64,000 nucleotides of DNA from Paractinoplanes lichenicola (GCF_016785085.1 NZ_JAENHO010000008.1:186001-250000); one strand, 5' to 3'. Positions 47,779 to 56,713 are shown, counted from the first letter of the stretch. Made by a program: numbers and translations. The notes: generated by a model not told the origin, from the sequence alone.

Positions 47779-48527
47779 CCCGGCAGCCAGCCCGCCGTGG
47801 CGTCCGAGTGGTGCGGCGCCTCCTCGAACCCGGTGATGACGAAGCCGGCGGCGAGCTGACCGCCGAGCTGCTCGGCCATGCTGTGGCTGTGCTCCAGCGG
47901 CGCGTCCGCGCCGAAGAGCCGGTCGCGTTCCTCGGCCGGCACGTGCGTGACGTCGCTGTACGGCAGCTTGTGCCGGACCACCAGCTCGCCGCGCTGGTTC
48001 AGCGCCTCGTGGTCGAACAAGTAGACGTCGGGGTTGAGGAAGCCGCACAGCAGCGTCCCACCCGGTCGCAGCACCCGGAAGGTCTCCCGCCACACCGGGG
48101 CGAGCTCGGGGATGAACAGGTTCGAGACGGGGTTGAAGACGAGGTCGAAGGAGGAGTCGGCGAACGCGGACAGGTCGCGCATGTCGCCGAGCACCGTCCG
48201 CAGCGGCACGTCGTCGCGCCGGGCCACCAGCTCGTCCTGCTCGAGCTGGCGCGGCGAGTTGTCCAGCACGGTGACCCGGGCTCCGGCCGCGGCGAGCGTC
48301 GGCCCCTGCTGGCCGCCGCCGGAGGCCAGGCACAGCACGTCCTTACCGGTCAGGTCGGCGGGGAACCAGGAGCGGTTCACGGGTCGGTAGCCGATCAGCA
48401 CGACCGACCAGTCGCCGGCCCGCGCCCTCGCGATCGTCTCGGCAGGGACCGGCCGCGACCACTCGTTGCCCTGGTCGACCTGCCGGTCCCAGGCCATGCG
48501 GTTGTGCGCCGCCGGATCGACACTCAT
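47715..48527 (-). CDS. SAM-dependent methyltransferase
   Basis: A 270-residue class I methyltransferase. Motif I is VLCLASGGGQQGPTLAAAGARVTVLDNS, with the acidic Asp binding the ribose; later motifs are LGDMRDLSAFADSSFDLVFNP and VWRETFRVLRPGGTLLCGF. Substrate unknown. It is convergent with coxE and six bases downstream of the LysR gene in the same direction. Confidence 0.88.
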   Translation of the reverse strand: MSVDPAAHNRMAWDRQVDQGNEWSRPVPAETIARARAGDWSVVLIGYRPVNRSWFPADLTGKDVLCLASGGGQQGPTLAAAGARVTVLDNSPRQLEQDELVARRDDVPLRTVLGDMRDLSAFADSSFDLVFNPVSNLFIPELAPVWRETFRVLRPGGTLLCGFLNPDVYLFDHEALNQRGELVVRHKLPYSDVTHVPAEERDRLFGADAPLEHSHSMAEQLGGQLAAGFVITGFEEAPHHSDATAGWLPGYFATRAVKPRPPGADGSCSR

Positions 48528-48533
48528 CCGGGC

Positions 48534-49490
48534 TCAGCTCCAGAGCGTGACGTGCACGGACGGGCGGAAGTGGCCGACCTTGGCGCCCGCGCCGCGCATC
48601 ATCGCCTGGATCGCGCGCGGCGAGGAGGCGAACCGCGACAGCTCGCCCGCCGCCGACGGACCGCCCTGGTCGGCCAGGGTGAGGGCGTGCCAGCCGGCCT
48701 CCAGCTGCGCGTGCGGGCCGGGCAGCTGCACCAGCAGGCCGTTGCGCACGTCGGGGGCCACCGCGAACGACAGGGCCGGGGTCAGGCCGCGGCCCCGTTT
48801 CGCCTCCTCCAGGGCGGCGGCGTTGCTCTGGTAGATCTGCTGGTTGGCCTCGGGCACGCCCAGCCGGCGCATCAGCTCGGGCACCGCACCCACCTTGGCC
48901 GCGGCCGACGGGCCCAGCAGCCAGGTCTGGTCGCGCAGCTGGCCGGCCGACGGGCGCAGGTGGACGATCGGATGCTCGGGGCCGGCGACGACCACGATGC
49001 GATAGTTCATGACCGGCCGCGAGGCGAACGGCGGGTCGAGCACGGCCGGGGGCGGCCCGATGGCGATGTCGATCGTGCGGGTCTGCAGCAGCGTCTCGAA
49101 CGCGCCGGGGTCGCGCACGCTCAGCTCGACGTCGAGGTCGGCCGCGCGGCTCGCGAACAGCTCGATCAGGCCGGGCGCGGCGTGCTCGGCGAACAGGCTC
49201 GACGCGCCCACCCGCAGCAGGCGGCGGCCACGACCGGCGGCGCTCACCTCGAGCACCGTGATGTCCTGCAGGCCCAGCAGTTCGGTGGCCCGGCTGGCCA
49301 GGCGCAGGCCGCCGGGGGTGAAGGCCAGACCCGCCGCCGTACGGGAGAACAACTGGTCACCCAGCTCGCGGCGCAGCTGTCCGATGTGCAGCGAGACCGC
49401 CGACTCCGAGACCGACAGCTGGGCGGCGGCCAGTTTGACCGAGCCCAGCCGTACGACGGCCGAATAGGCGCGCAGCTGTGTCGGCGTCAT
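48534..49490 (-). CDS. LysR-family transcriptional regulator
   Basis: A 318-residue LTTR. The N-terminal winged helix is visible (LRAYSAVVRLGSVKLAAAQLSVSESAVSLHIGQLRRELG) and the periplasmic-binding-like effector domain follows. ATG 49490 is chosen; a GTG immediately before it (49493) is possible. In mycobacteria the cox operon is activated by the LysR protein CutR, so this neighbour is a candidate cox regulator, though it lies downstream of the cluster rather than divergent from coxM. Confidence 0.88.
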   Translation of the reverse strand: MTPTQLRAYSAVVRLGSVKLAAAQLSVSESAVSLHIGQLRRELGDQLFSRTAAGLAFTPGGLRLASRATELLGLQDITVLEVSAAGRGRRLLRVGASSLFAEHAAPGLIELFASRAADLDVELSVRDPGAFETLLQTRTIDIAIGPPPAVLDPPFASRPVMNYRIVVVAGPEHPIVHLRPSAGQLRDQTWLLGPSAAAKVGAVPELMRRLGVPEANQQIYQSNAAALEEAKRGRGLTPALSFAVAPDVRNGLLVQLPGPHAQLEAGWHALTLADQGGPSAAGELSRFASSPRAIQAMMRGAGAKVGHFRPSVHVTLWS

Positions 49491-49763
49491 CACCGGTGCT
49501 CACCGACCCCCCATGCCGATCCCGAGTTGTTCTCGCAATCTATCGCGCCGACCTGGATGTGAGCTGGATCTCCACAGGGGATGATCGACGGGTGACGAAC
49601 CCGAAGATCGATCGTTAGAACCAAGGCGAACCGTTAAGCCCGGCATTGTCTGTATTGCCGGAATGTGCTCATAGGGGAAACCCGCTTATCGGTCCGTACC
49701 CTCCGCAAATGGCTTCTCGATGGTCAAGCCGGACACCGTCGCCGACGCCTAGCGAGGACCTTC
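49491..49763. other. divergent intergenic region, LysR and surface-protein genes
   Basis: No gene seen in about 270 bases. A small hairpin CCGGCA/TGCCGG is at 49640-49661. Promoters for both flanking genes must lie here but none is clear. Confidence 0.4.
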
Positions 49764-51149
49764 ATGCCGACCCCGCGCTCCTTCCCTCCACCCCGGACGC
49801 ATCCTGCATTCTCCGGAGTGGCCGCCGCCGTGGCCGCCCTCGTGGTCCTGGCGGTGCCGGCCGAGGCGCACGGAGAGACCGGCGAGGACTGCGAGGGGGC
49901 CCGCTTCACCGCCACGGCCCAGGCCGACCTCGCGAAGATCACGGTCCTGGACGCGGGGGTGCTGCGCCCCGACCTGCCCGCGCTGGCCGACGTGCGGCTC
50001 GCCTCGGCCCGGGGCAGCGCCGACAGCGACCGCCGCCCGCACCGTACGGTCGCCACCGGCCGCTACGCCGACGCCAAGCTGCTCGGCCTGCGAGTCCCCG
50101 GCGACGCGCGGCCGGGAACGGGTGCCGTGAGCCGTGCCCCGGCCGGGATCGACGCCCGGGCCCGAGTCGGCAGCAGCCCGGCCCCAGATAGCGGGAAAAA
50201 CGACGAGAACCTGGTCGGCGTCAACGCGGGCGGCCTGGCCACGCTCCAGCTGGGCAAGTCGACCGCGGACGCCCGCTGGGACGACGCCTACCGCTGCGGG
50301 GACACCGGTCCGCTCACCCGCAGCGCCACCATGCTGGCCGGGGCGCAGTTCCTCGGCGGGGGCGGCGCCACCCCGGCCATCCGCGCCATGCGCTCGGCCG
50401 GCGCCGGCGAGCCGACCAGCCTGCTCAGACTCGGGCCCACCGGCTCCACCCAGAGCGCCACCGACCTCGTACGCAAACAGGGCCGGCTCGCCGTGACCGC
50501 GGCCGCCGGGGTCGCCCTGTCCGACCTGACTCTCTTCGCGGGCACTCCGCAGGAAGTCTCCGTCAAGGTCGTCACCCAGCCCTCGCTGACCGTCACGACG
50601 ACCGGCAACCGCGCCCACGACGAGGTCGACTACCGCCCGGCCGTACTCGAGGTGACCGCCGCGGGCAAGCCGGTGGCCACCCTCGACACCCGCGAGGCCA
50701 GCGTCGGCGTCGAGCTGCTCGGCGGTCTCACCACGTCGTCGCTGCTCTCGGCCAAGATCTCGCTGGGCGGTCCGCGTCAGGAGAGGACCGGCGATTCCGT
50801 ACGGGCGGAGGCCGCGGCCGTACGGGTGGAGGTGCTGCTCGGCCGGGCGCACCTGCTCGACGTCGCCCTCGGCTATCTGTTCGCCGAGGCTTCCGCGCCG
50901 CCGCTGATCACTGTCCCCGTCCGCGCGAAGCGTAGCCCCGCGACGTTCGAGAAACCGGCCGCGCCCGCCATGACGCCGCCGCCGCCCGCCACGCCGCCGC
51001 CGGCCCCCGTCGCCGCGCCCGCACCCCGTACGGAGCAGGGGGTCTTGGCTCTGACCGGCGCGAACGTTGCCGCCGCGGCCGCCGGGGGACTGCTGCTGAT
51101 CGTGGTCGGCCTCGCCGCCGTCGTCCTGACCCGACGCCGGCGCCACTAG
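49764..51149 (+). CDS. cell-wall-anchored surface protein with LALTG sorting signal
   Basis: A 461-residue exported protein. Residues 1-37 are a signal peptide (VAAAVAALVVLAVPAEAHG). The body is beta-rich without known catalytic motif. The C-terminus has a Pro/Ala stalk (about 395-425), a LALTG sortase-E-type motif near residue 430, a membrane helix and a final RRRRH. This is the classical cell-wall sorting layout; the sortase is not in this window. Function of the body is unknown. ATG 49764 follows GAGGA; a longer reading lacks a signal peptide start. Confidence 0.85.
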   Translation: MPTPRSFPPPRTHPAFSGVAAAVAALVVLAVPAEAHGETGEDCEGARFTATAQADLAKITVLDAGVLRPDLPALADVRLASARGSADSDRRPHRTVATGRYADAKLLGLRVPGDARPGTGAVSRAPAGIDARARVGSSPAPDSGKNDENLVGVNAGGLATLQLGKSTADARWDDAYRCGDTGPLTRSATMLAGAQFLGGGGATPAIRAMRSAGAGEPTSLLRLGPTGSTQSATDLVRKQGRLAVTAAAGVALSDLTLFAGTPQEVSVKVVTQPSLTVTTTGNRAHDEVDYRPAVLEVTAAGKPVATLDTREASVGVELLGGLTTSSLLSAKISLGGPRQERTGDSVRAEAAAVRVEVLLGRAHLLDVALGYLFAEASAPPLITVPVRAKRSPATFEKPAAPAMTPPPPATPPPAPVAAPAPRTEQGVLALTGANVAAAAAGGLLLIVVGLAAVVLTRRRRH

Positions 51150-51168
51150 CTTGGATCTGGGGAGTGAG

Positions 51169-51198
51169 GCGGCGGCGCCGGATGATCGGCGCCGCCGC
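51169..51198. terminator. bidirectional terminator hairpin
   Basis: GCGGCGGCGCCG and CGGCGCCGCCGC pair perfectly (12 bases) around a GATGAT loop, between two convergent genes. Confidence 0.75.
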
Positions 51199-51200
51199 TT

Positions 51201-51788
51201 CTAACGCTTGCGGCGGCGGGCGCTGAGCGCGATGCCGAACAGCACCAGCGGGATGCCGCCGATCACGACGGGCACCCAGCCGACCCAGCGCAGCCAGGGC
51301 CGCGCCTCGACGTCGGCCCGGGCCAGATTTTGGCTCTGCCGATAGCGGCCCGAGTCGCCGACCTCGATCGTCTTGCCGATGTCGGCCGAGGAGAAGACCG
51401 CGCCGATCGTCTCCCGCACCTGCTGGCCGTCGGCCCACTTGATCGTGGTCGCGCAGCTCTCCCAGTAGCCGTAGCCCTTGTTGGTGATCGGCCCGTGCCG
51501 GTTGCACGACGTCACCGTGGCCTGGCCGGCCCGCGTCGTGTCGTCCATGCTGTGCCCGGCCAGCCGGGACAGGGTGATCCCCACCCCGATCAACGCGAAC
51601 CCCGCGACCAGGACCCCGGCCAGGATCAGGAAATCCCGCAGCTTGCCGCCCCGGCGGCGCTGGACCACCTGGTGCGCGTCCTGATCGGCCGCCGCGGCCG
51701 CACGCTGCGCGTCCTCGGCGTCGAGCGCGGCCTCCTGGGCGCGGATCTCGGCGAGGCGCCGGGCGTACCGGTCGTCCTGGGAGGTCAC
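51201..51788 (-). CDS. DUF3592-like two-helix membrane protein
   Basis: A 195-residue protein. A charged, Ala/Glu/Asp-rich cytosolic N-terminus (residues 1-48) is followed by a membrane helix (about 52-74), an extracellular domain with two Cys (VTSCNRHGP...YWESCATTIKW), and a second helix (about 168-188) ending in RRRKR. This resembles DUF3592-type proteins of unknown role. It is the last gene of the leftward ESX-like cassette, 19 bases after the long helical protein, and may anchor or help it. Confidence 0.7.
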   Translation of the reverse strand: MTSQDDRYARRLAEIRAQEAALDAEDAQRAAAAADQDAHQVVQRRRGGKLRDFLILAGVLVAGFALIGVGITLSRLAGHSMDDTTRAGQATVTSCNRHGPITNKGYGYWESCATTIKWADGQQVRETIGAVFSSADIGKTIEVGDSGRYRQSQNLARADVEARPWLRWVGWVPVVIGGIPLVLFGIALSARRRKR

Positions 51789-51807
51789 AGCGGGGCTCCT
51801 CGGGGGA

Positions 51808-52809
51808 TCAGAGCGGAAGATCGATCGGTGTCGGTTCGGGATTCTCCTTGCGCAGGGTATCGCCCGTCGACCCGGCGTTCTGCGCGCCGTTCGTCTTCGG
51901 GGCGGACTTGGCGGTCTCCTGGACCACTTTGTCGACGGTGCCGTAGACGTTGGTGTGCCCCTGGCCGATCAGGTCGTAGGCCGTCCGGAAACCGTTGCGG
52001 CCCGTGCCGCCCACGGTGCCGATCGCCTCGATCCGGAACGCTTCGAGCCGCAGCACGTTGCGGTTGGCCTGGCCGATCGCCTGCAGGATGTTGTCCATCT
52101 TGCCGGTGGCCAGGCCCAGCTGCTTGATCGCCGAGAACAGCCGCTTGAGCAGGTTGAGCACCTTGGTGCTGCACTCGGCGACCAGGATCGCGACCTCGGC
52201 CGCGACCTTGGGGATGAGCACGACGGTCACGGCCTGGATCGCCTTGGAGATGCACGCGCCGATCACCTCGGACACGATGTCGCGAATGGTGTTGCGCACG
52301 ACCCCGACCATCGCCCCGATGATCGTGGTCGTCTTGCTCATGAAGTCGGCGACCTTGCCCATGGCCTGGATCGACTCGGCGTGGGTGCGGGCCATCGCGC
52401 GATAGGCCTCGGCCGACTTGGCGGCCCACGCGGCGGTGCTGTTTTTGACCTCGGCCACGAAGAAGTCGGTGGCGTCGTAGATCCGCTGCTCGATCTTGTA
52501 CCACGTCTGGGCGTGCGCCTCGATCGCCTTGGGGTCGCCGCACAGCTTGTCGAGCGGCTCACGCAGGAAGCTGACGTGCTCCATCAGCCACCCGACGCCG
52601 GCCGCGAACACGGCTTGCAGCGGGTCCATGACCGCGCCGAGCAGCCCCAGGCCGCCCGCGAGCAGATTGCCGCCGACCCCGAGGTAGTCCTGGTTCGCGA
52701 ACCCGTCGACGATGCCGCCGGCCGACTCGAACAGACCCGCACCCTCGTACGACTTGGTCTCGCCCTCGGTCGCGATCAGGCCGGGCCGGGTGAACGCCGT
52801 GTCGCTCAT
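51808..52809 (-). CDS. WXG100/ESX-like long helical protein
   Basis: A 333-residue protein, full-length paralogue of the truncated gene at 1-454. The N-terminal 40 residues are disordered; a Gly-rich GVGGNLLAGGLGLLGAVMDP segment follows, then a helical WXG-type domain (AQTWYKIEQRIYDATDFFVAEV, SAEAYRAMARTHAESIQ) and a hydrophobic central part (about 145-195). The C-terminus is Asn/Pro/Thr-rich without an obvious enzyme. No signal peptide. The start overlaps the upstream stop by one base (TGATG). Likely a secreted or membrane-embedded ESX-type protein. Confidence 0.75.
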   Translation of the reverse strand: MSDTAFTRPGLIATEGETKSYEGAGLFESAGGIVDGFANQDYLGVGGNLLAGGLGLLGAVMDPLQAVFAAGVGWLMEHVSFLREPLDKLCGDPKAIEAHAQTWYKIEQRIYDATDFFVAEVKNSTAAWAAKSAEAYRAMARTHAESIQAMGKVADFMSKTTTIIGAMVGVVRNTIRDIVSEVIGACISKAIQAVTVVLIPKVAAEVAILVAECSTKVLNLLKRLFSAIKQLGLATGKMDNILQAIGQANRNVLRLEAFRIEAIGTVGGTGRNGFRTAYDLIGQGHTNVYGTVDKVVQETAKSAPKTNGAQNAGSTGDTLRKENPEPTPIDLPL

Positions 52810-53114
52810 CAGCTGCCCGCCTTGAAGCGGCCGGCCACGTTGCTGTCGGTCATGTCGGCGTCGTCGGACACCGCGCGCAGCAGCTCGGCCACGTGCGCGG
52901 TCGCGTCGGCGCCGGTCTTGAGCTCCTGCAACGCGAAATCCTGCAGCGGCTGGATGAACGGCAGGGCGAGCGGGCTGCACAGCAGGCCGTAGACCTCGTC
53001 GTGCAGGTCGACGTATTCGGCGCCGGCGGTGGCCTCGTCACACATCCGGGCGGCCTCGTCGACCATCTTGGCGTGCGCCCGCAGCGCCGCGGAATCGATG
53101 TAGACGTCGCTCAT
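52809..53114 (-). CDS. ESX-type small secretion-target-like protein
   Basis: A 101-residue helical protein, paralogue of 451-768. It has a first helix with DSAALRAHAKMVDEAARM, a central EVYGLLCSPLALPFIQPLQDF and a tail ending AGRFKAGS, as in the type VII secretion target family. No catalytic motif. It overlaps the genes on both sides (four and one bases). Confidence 0.75.
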   Translation of the reverse strand: MSDVYIDSAALRAHAKMVDEAARMCDEATAGAEYVDLHDEVYGLLCSPLALPFIQPLQDFALQELKTGADATAHVAELLRAVSDDADMTDSNVAGRFKAGS

Positions 53115-53503
53115 CGGCGGCGCTCCTCGGTGTCGTCGTCCTCGGGTGGGGTCGGGAACTGCTCGGCGTACGCCCCGCCGATGAAGGCGGCGGTGTCCGA
53201 GCCCGCGCCGTAGAGGCCGGTCACGATCTCGGTCATCTGCTCGGCCAGGCGGGCCTGCGCGCGGCGGCTGGTCTCGAGGATCGTCCGGGACAGCTCTTCG
53301 GGAGACAGCCGCATGGCCCGGTCGGTCAGCTCGAGCGCGGCCAGCCCGCCGGACTGGTCGACGGTGACCACGGCCTCACCGCCGCGCGACTCGGCGGTCG
53401 CGCGGGTGTCCTGCATGCGCCGGCTCAGCTCGGTCGTCATGGCGGTCTGCTGTTCGACCTTGCGTTCCCAGTCGACCAGGAAGTCCTCGGGATCGAGCGG
53501 CAC
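53111..53503 (-). CDS. YbaB/EbfC-like small protein heading an ESX-like cassette
   Basis: A 130-residue protein with a long N-terminal helix (DFLVDWERKVEQQTAMTTEL), the strand pattern AVVTVDQSGGLAALEL, a C-terminal helix (RRAQARLAEQM) and an acidic tail. It is paralogous to 758-1138 and likewise first of its cassette. GTG 53503. Role unproven. Confidence 0.75.
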   Translation of the reverse strand: MPLDPEDFLVDWERKVEQQTAMTTELSRRMQDTRATAESRGGEAVVTVDQSGGLAALELTDRAMRLSPEELSRTILETSRRAQARLAEQMTEIVTGLYGAGSDTAAFIGGAYAEQFPTPPEDDDTEERRR

Positions 53504-53640
53504 AGGGAACCCTTCGTCAGCGGCTGATGATCAAGCCCCGCATCGTAGCCAATGATTACCGTAGGCGATGTCCCCTGCTCCGCTCACTGCTCGGTGCCCG
53601 CACAGCGCCAAACCACCCGTACGACTTCGGGTCGAGCTGC

Positions 53641-53656
53641 CATCTGACATCTCAGT
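53641..53656 (+). promoter_or_regulatory. candidate GntR site, copy 1
   Basis: CATCTGACATCTCAGT, matching the copy at 53745-53760 in 14 of 16 bases. Both lie upstream of the GntR-acdS unit. Confidence 0.4.
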
Positions 53657-53744
53657 CCCTGACGCATTGCTGCCCTCCGATGGTGAGTTCCGCAGAGGCG
53701 CACCCCGACGTTGCCGGCACGCCGCTGATCGAAGTAACATCTGG

Positions 53745-53760
53745 CATCTAACATTTCAGT
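53745..53760 (+). promoter_or_regulatory. candidate GntR site, copy 2
   Basis: CATCTAACATTTCAGT, 23 bases before the GntR start, in the same orientation as copy 1. Confidence 0.4.
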
Positions 53761-53783
53761 GCCGACGCGCGGCGAGGGGACGG

Positions 53784-54422
53784 GTGACCCTGGAGCGGGT
53801 GGAACGCAGACTGCTGCGGGAGACGGCGTACGAGTCGATCCGGGACGCCGTCGTCAAGGGCGACCTCGCGCCGGGCGCAGTGGTGAACAGTGCCGAGATC
53901 GCCGACCGCCTGGGACTGTCCCGAGCCCCCGTCCGCGACGCCCTGACCCGCCTGGCCGGCGAGGGCCTGGTCGAGACAAAACCGCAGAGCTACACCCGCG
54001 TGACCGAGGTGCAGCCCGACGAGGTCCGCGACGCCGCAGCCGTAGTCCGCGCCATGCACGAGCTGGCCGCCAGCCTCACCGTCCCCCACCTCAAGCCCGC
54101 CGACCTGACGGCCATGCGCGACGCCAACTTCCGCTTCAAGAAAGCCGGCCGCAAAGGTGACATCGACGCCGCCATGGCCGCCGACGACGACCTGCACGGC
54201 GTGCTCGTGCGGGCCAGCGGCAACCGCGCCCTCGCGGCCACCATCGAGCGCTACACCCCGCTGATCCGCCGCCTCGAACGTCTGCAGTTCGCCCAGAACC
54301 AGGCCCGCCGCTCGGCCGAGCGGCACGACGACCTGATCGCCGCCTGTGTCGCCGGCGATGTGCCCGAAGCCACCCGTCTCACGTCGCTGATCTGGCGTTC
54401 GCTGGAGGAGAGATCCGCATGA
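53784..54422 (+). CDS. GntR-family (FCD-type) regulator, probable regulator of acdS
   Basis: A 212-residue regulator. The winged helix is clear (AYESIRDAVVKGDLAPGAVV, LGLSRAPVRDALTRLAGEGLV), and the helical FCD ligand domain follows with metal/ligand His (FRFK...DLHGVLV, RSAERHDDLIAA). GTG 53784 follows GAGGGGACGG; a long upstream reading is not conserved and includes the candidate sites. The stop overlaps acdS by four bases. GntR genes upstream of acdS are reported in actinobacteria. Confidence 0.9.
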   Translation: MTLERVERRLLRETAYESIRDAVVKGDLAPGAVVNSAEIADRLGLSRAPVRDALTRLAGEGLVETKPQSYTRVTEVQPDEVRDAAAVVRAMHELAASLTVPHLKPADLTAMRDANFRFKKAGRKGDIDAAMAADDDLHGVLVRASGNRALAATIERYTPLIRRLERLQFAQNQARRSAERHDDLIAACVAGDVPEATRLTSLIWRSLEERSA

Positions 54423-55432
54423 TCGAGTTCGACCGTTATCCGCTGCTTTTCGGCCCCTCCCCGGTGCACAAGCTCGACCGGCTCACCGCCCACCTCGGCG
54501 GCGCCGCCGTCTGGGCCAAGCGGGAGGACTGCAACAGCGGCATCGCGTACGGGGGAAACAAGACGCGGAAGCTGGAGTATCTCGTCGCCGACGCGCTGGC
54601 CCAGGGATGCGACACGCTCGTCTCGATCGGCGGCGTGCAGTCCAACCACACCCGGCAGGTCGCCGCCGTCGCCGCGCGGGCCGGGCTCAAGTGTGTGCTC
54701 GTGCAGGAGAGCTGGGTCGAGTGGCCCGACCCGGTCTACGACAAGGTCGGCAACATCCTGATCAGCCGGCTCGCCGGGGCCGAGGTCAGGCTCGTGCGCT
54801 CCGAGTTCGGCATCGGCTTCAAGGAGAGCTGGGAGCAGGCGCTGCGCGACATCGAGGCCGCGGGCGGCAAGCCGTACGCGATCCCGGCCGGCGCCTCCGA
54901 TCACAAGCTCGGCGGTCTCGGCTTCGCCAATTGGGCGTACGAGGTGGCGCAGCAGGAGGAGCAGCTCGGCGTCTTCTTCGACACCGTCATCGTCTGCTCG
55001 GTCACCGGCAGCACCCAGGCCGGCATGATCGCCGGGTTCGCCGCTCTCCAGGACGCGGGTGGCCGCCCCCGGCGGGTGCTCGGCATCGACGGCTCGGCCA
55101 AGCCCGCCGAGACCCGCGCGCAGGTGGCCCGGATCGCCCGCAACACGGCCTCGCTGATCGGCTTGAAGCGTGACCTGACCGAGGACGAGATCCTGCTCGA
55201 CGAGCGCTACCACGCCGGCGTCTACGGCATCCCCGACGCGACCACGCTCGAGGCGATGCGGGTGGCCGCCCGTACGGAGGGAATGGTCACCGACCCGGTC
55301 TACGAGGGCAAGTCGATGGCCGCCCTGATCGACCTGGTGTCGCGCAAGGAGATCCCGGCCGATGCCACGGTGCTCTACGCGCACCTCGGGGGCCAGCCGG
55401 CGCTCAACGGTTACAGCGCGCTATTCAGCTAG
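54419..55432 (+). CDS. acdS: 1-aminocyclopropane-1-carboxylate deaminase
   Basis: A 337-residue PLP enzyme of the tryptophan-synthase-beta fold that breaks ACC, the ethylene precursor, into 2-oxobutyrate and ammonia. PLP Lys48 is in GGNKTRKLE; the nucleophile region is GGVQSNHTRQVAAVAA. The residues that separate ACC deaminase from D-cysteine desulfhydrase, Glu in DPVYEGKSM and Leu in VLYAHLGG, are both present. Length is normal. It is coupled to the GntR gene and overlaps the convergent beta-glucosidase gene by 12 bases. It lowers plant ethylene in root-associated bacteria. Confidence 0.9.
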   Translation: MIEFDRYPLLFGPSPVHKLDRLTAHLGGAAVWAKREDCNSGIAYGGNKTRKLEYLVADALAQGCDTLVSIGGVQSNHTRQVAAVAARAGLKCVLVQESWVEWPDPVYDKVGNILISRLAGAEVRLVRSEFGIGFKESWEQALRDIEAAGGKPYAIPAGASDHKLGGLGFANWAYEVAQQEEQLGVFFDTVIVCSVTGSTQAGMIAGFAALQDAGGRPRRVLGIDGSAKPAETRAQVARIARNTASLIGLKRDLTEDEILLDERYHAGVYGIPDATTLEAMRVAARTEGMVTDPVYEGKSMAALIDLVSRKEIPADATVLYAHLGGQPALNGYSALFS

Positions 55433-56713
55433 GGCGTCCCGCAACCAGTAGAACGAGCTCCGCGGCGTACGGGAAAGGGTGTTGAAGTCGACGTGGACGA
55501 GGCCGAACCGTTGTGAATAGCCCTCGGCCCACTCGAAGTTGTCGAGCAGCGACCACACGAAGTAGCCGCGCACGTCGACACCCGCGGTGATCGCGTCGTG
55601 CAGGGCGCGCAGGTGGGTGTCGAGGTAGTCGCGGCGGAACGGGTCGTCGGTGCCCTCGGTCGTCGAACAGCCGTTCTCGGTGATGTAGATCGGCGGCAAG
55701 GCGTCCCCGTACGTGTCGCGCAGCCCGGTGAGCAGCTCGGTCAGCCCGGACGGGACGACGGGCCAGCCGAACGCCGTCGTCGGCACGCCCTCGATCGGCA
55801 GCAGTTCGAACGGCAGCGGCGACTCCGCGGTGGGCGCGCCGACCAGCGTCGGGTTGTAGTAGTTGATGCCGAGCGCGTCGATCGGCGTACGGATGATCTC
55901 GAGGTCGCCCTCGTGCACGACGTCGCCGAGGGCGGCCGCGAGAAAGTCGGGATACGAGCCGAGCAGCACGGGGTCGTTGAAGAGCCGGTTGTGGAAGGCG
56001 TCGTAGACCGAGGCGGCGGGGGAGTCGTCGGCCGCGCGCACCGGGGTGCAGTTGTTGGTCAGCATCACCTCGGTCGCCCCGGCGGCGCGCAGCGCCCGCA
56101 CGGCGAGACCATGCCCGAGCAGCTGGTGGTGCGCGACCGGCAGGGCTTCGAGCATCAACGTGCGTCCCGGGGCATGCGTCCCGTACGCGTAACCCTGCGC
56201 CATGTGCACGATCGGCTCGTTCAGCGTGATCCACCGCCGTACGCGATCACCGAGCCGCGCGGCGACCAGCGCGCTGTAGTCGGCGAACCGCGACGACGTG
56301 TCGCGCGACAGCCAGCCGCCCTGATCCTCCAGCGCCTGCGGCAGGTCCCAGTGGAACAGCGTGGGCAGCGGCGTGATGCCCTTCTCGAGCAGCGCGTCGA
56401 CGAGCCGGTCGTAGAAGTCGAGGCCGGCCTTGTTGGGTTCGCCCACGCCCGTCGGCTGCACCCGCGGCCAGGCGATCGAGAACCTGTACGCCCCCACGCC
56501 CAGCTCGGCCAGCAGCGCGACGTCCTCGCCGTACCGGTGATAGTGGTCGCACGCCACGTCTCCGGTGTCCCCGTCGATCGTCTTGCCCGGCGTGTGCGCG
56601 AACGTGTCCCAGATGGACGGCCCGCGCCCGTCCTCGGTCACCGCCCCCTCGATCTGATAAGAGGCCGTGGAGCACCCGAACAGAAACCCGTCAGGAAAGC
56701 GCGGCAGCGACAT
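55421..56713 (-). CDS. family 1 beta-glucosidase
   Basis: A 430-residue GH1 enzyme. N-terminal signature FLFGCSTASYQIEGA; acid/base Glu in TLNEP (near residue 165); nucleophile Glu in YITENG (near 345); sugar-binding tail WSLLDNFEWAEGYSQRFGLV. No signal peptide, so it hydrolyses imported beta-glucosides such as cellobiose. ATG 56713. Confidence 0.95.
   Translation of the reverse strand: MSLPRFPDGFLFGCSTASYQIEGAVTEDGRGPSIWDTFAHTPGKTIDGDTGDVACDHYHRYGEDVALLAELGVGAYRFSIAWPRVQPTGVGEPNKAGLDFYDRLVDALLEKGITPLPTLFHWDLPQALEDQGGWLSRDTSSRFADYSALVAARLGDRVRRWITLNEPIVHMAQGYAYGTHAPGRTLMLEALPVAHHQLLGHGLAVRALRAAGATEVMLTNNCTPVRAADDSPAASVYDAFHNRLFNDPVLLGSYPDFLAAALGDVVHEGDLEIIRTPIDALGINYYNPTLVGAPTAESPLPFELLPIEGVPTTAFGWPVVPSGLTELLTGLRDTYGDALPPIYITENGCSTTEGTDDPFRRDYLDTHLRALHDAITAGVDVRGYFVWSLLDNFEWAEGYSQRFGLVHVDFNTLSRTPRSSFYWLRDALAE

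Larger units (their letters stand above)
53504..53783. other. divergent intergenic region with repeated 16-base motif
   Basis: About 280 bases between the ESX-like unit and the GntR gene with no gene of its own. Its main content is the near-identical motif pair listed separately. Confidence 0.5.

Noticed and set aside
47592..49562. 656-codon open frame on the plus strand
   Set aside because: Antisense to the methyltransferase and LysR genes, which have clear motifs.
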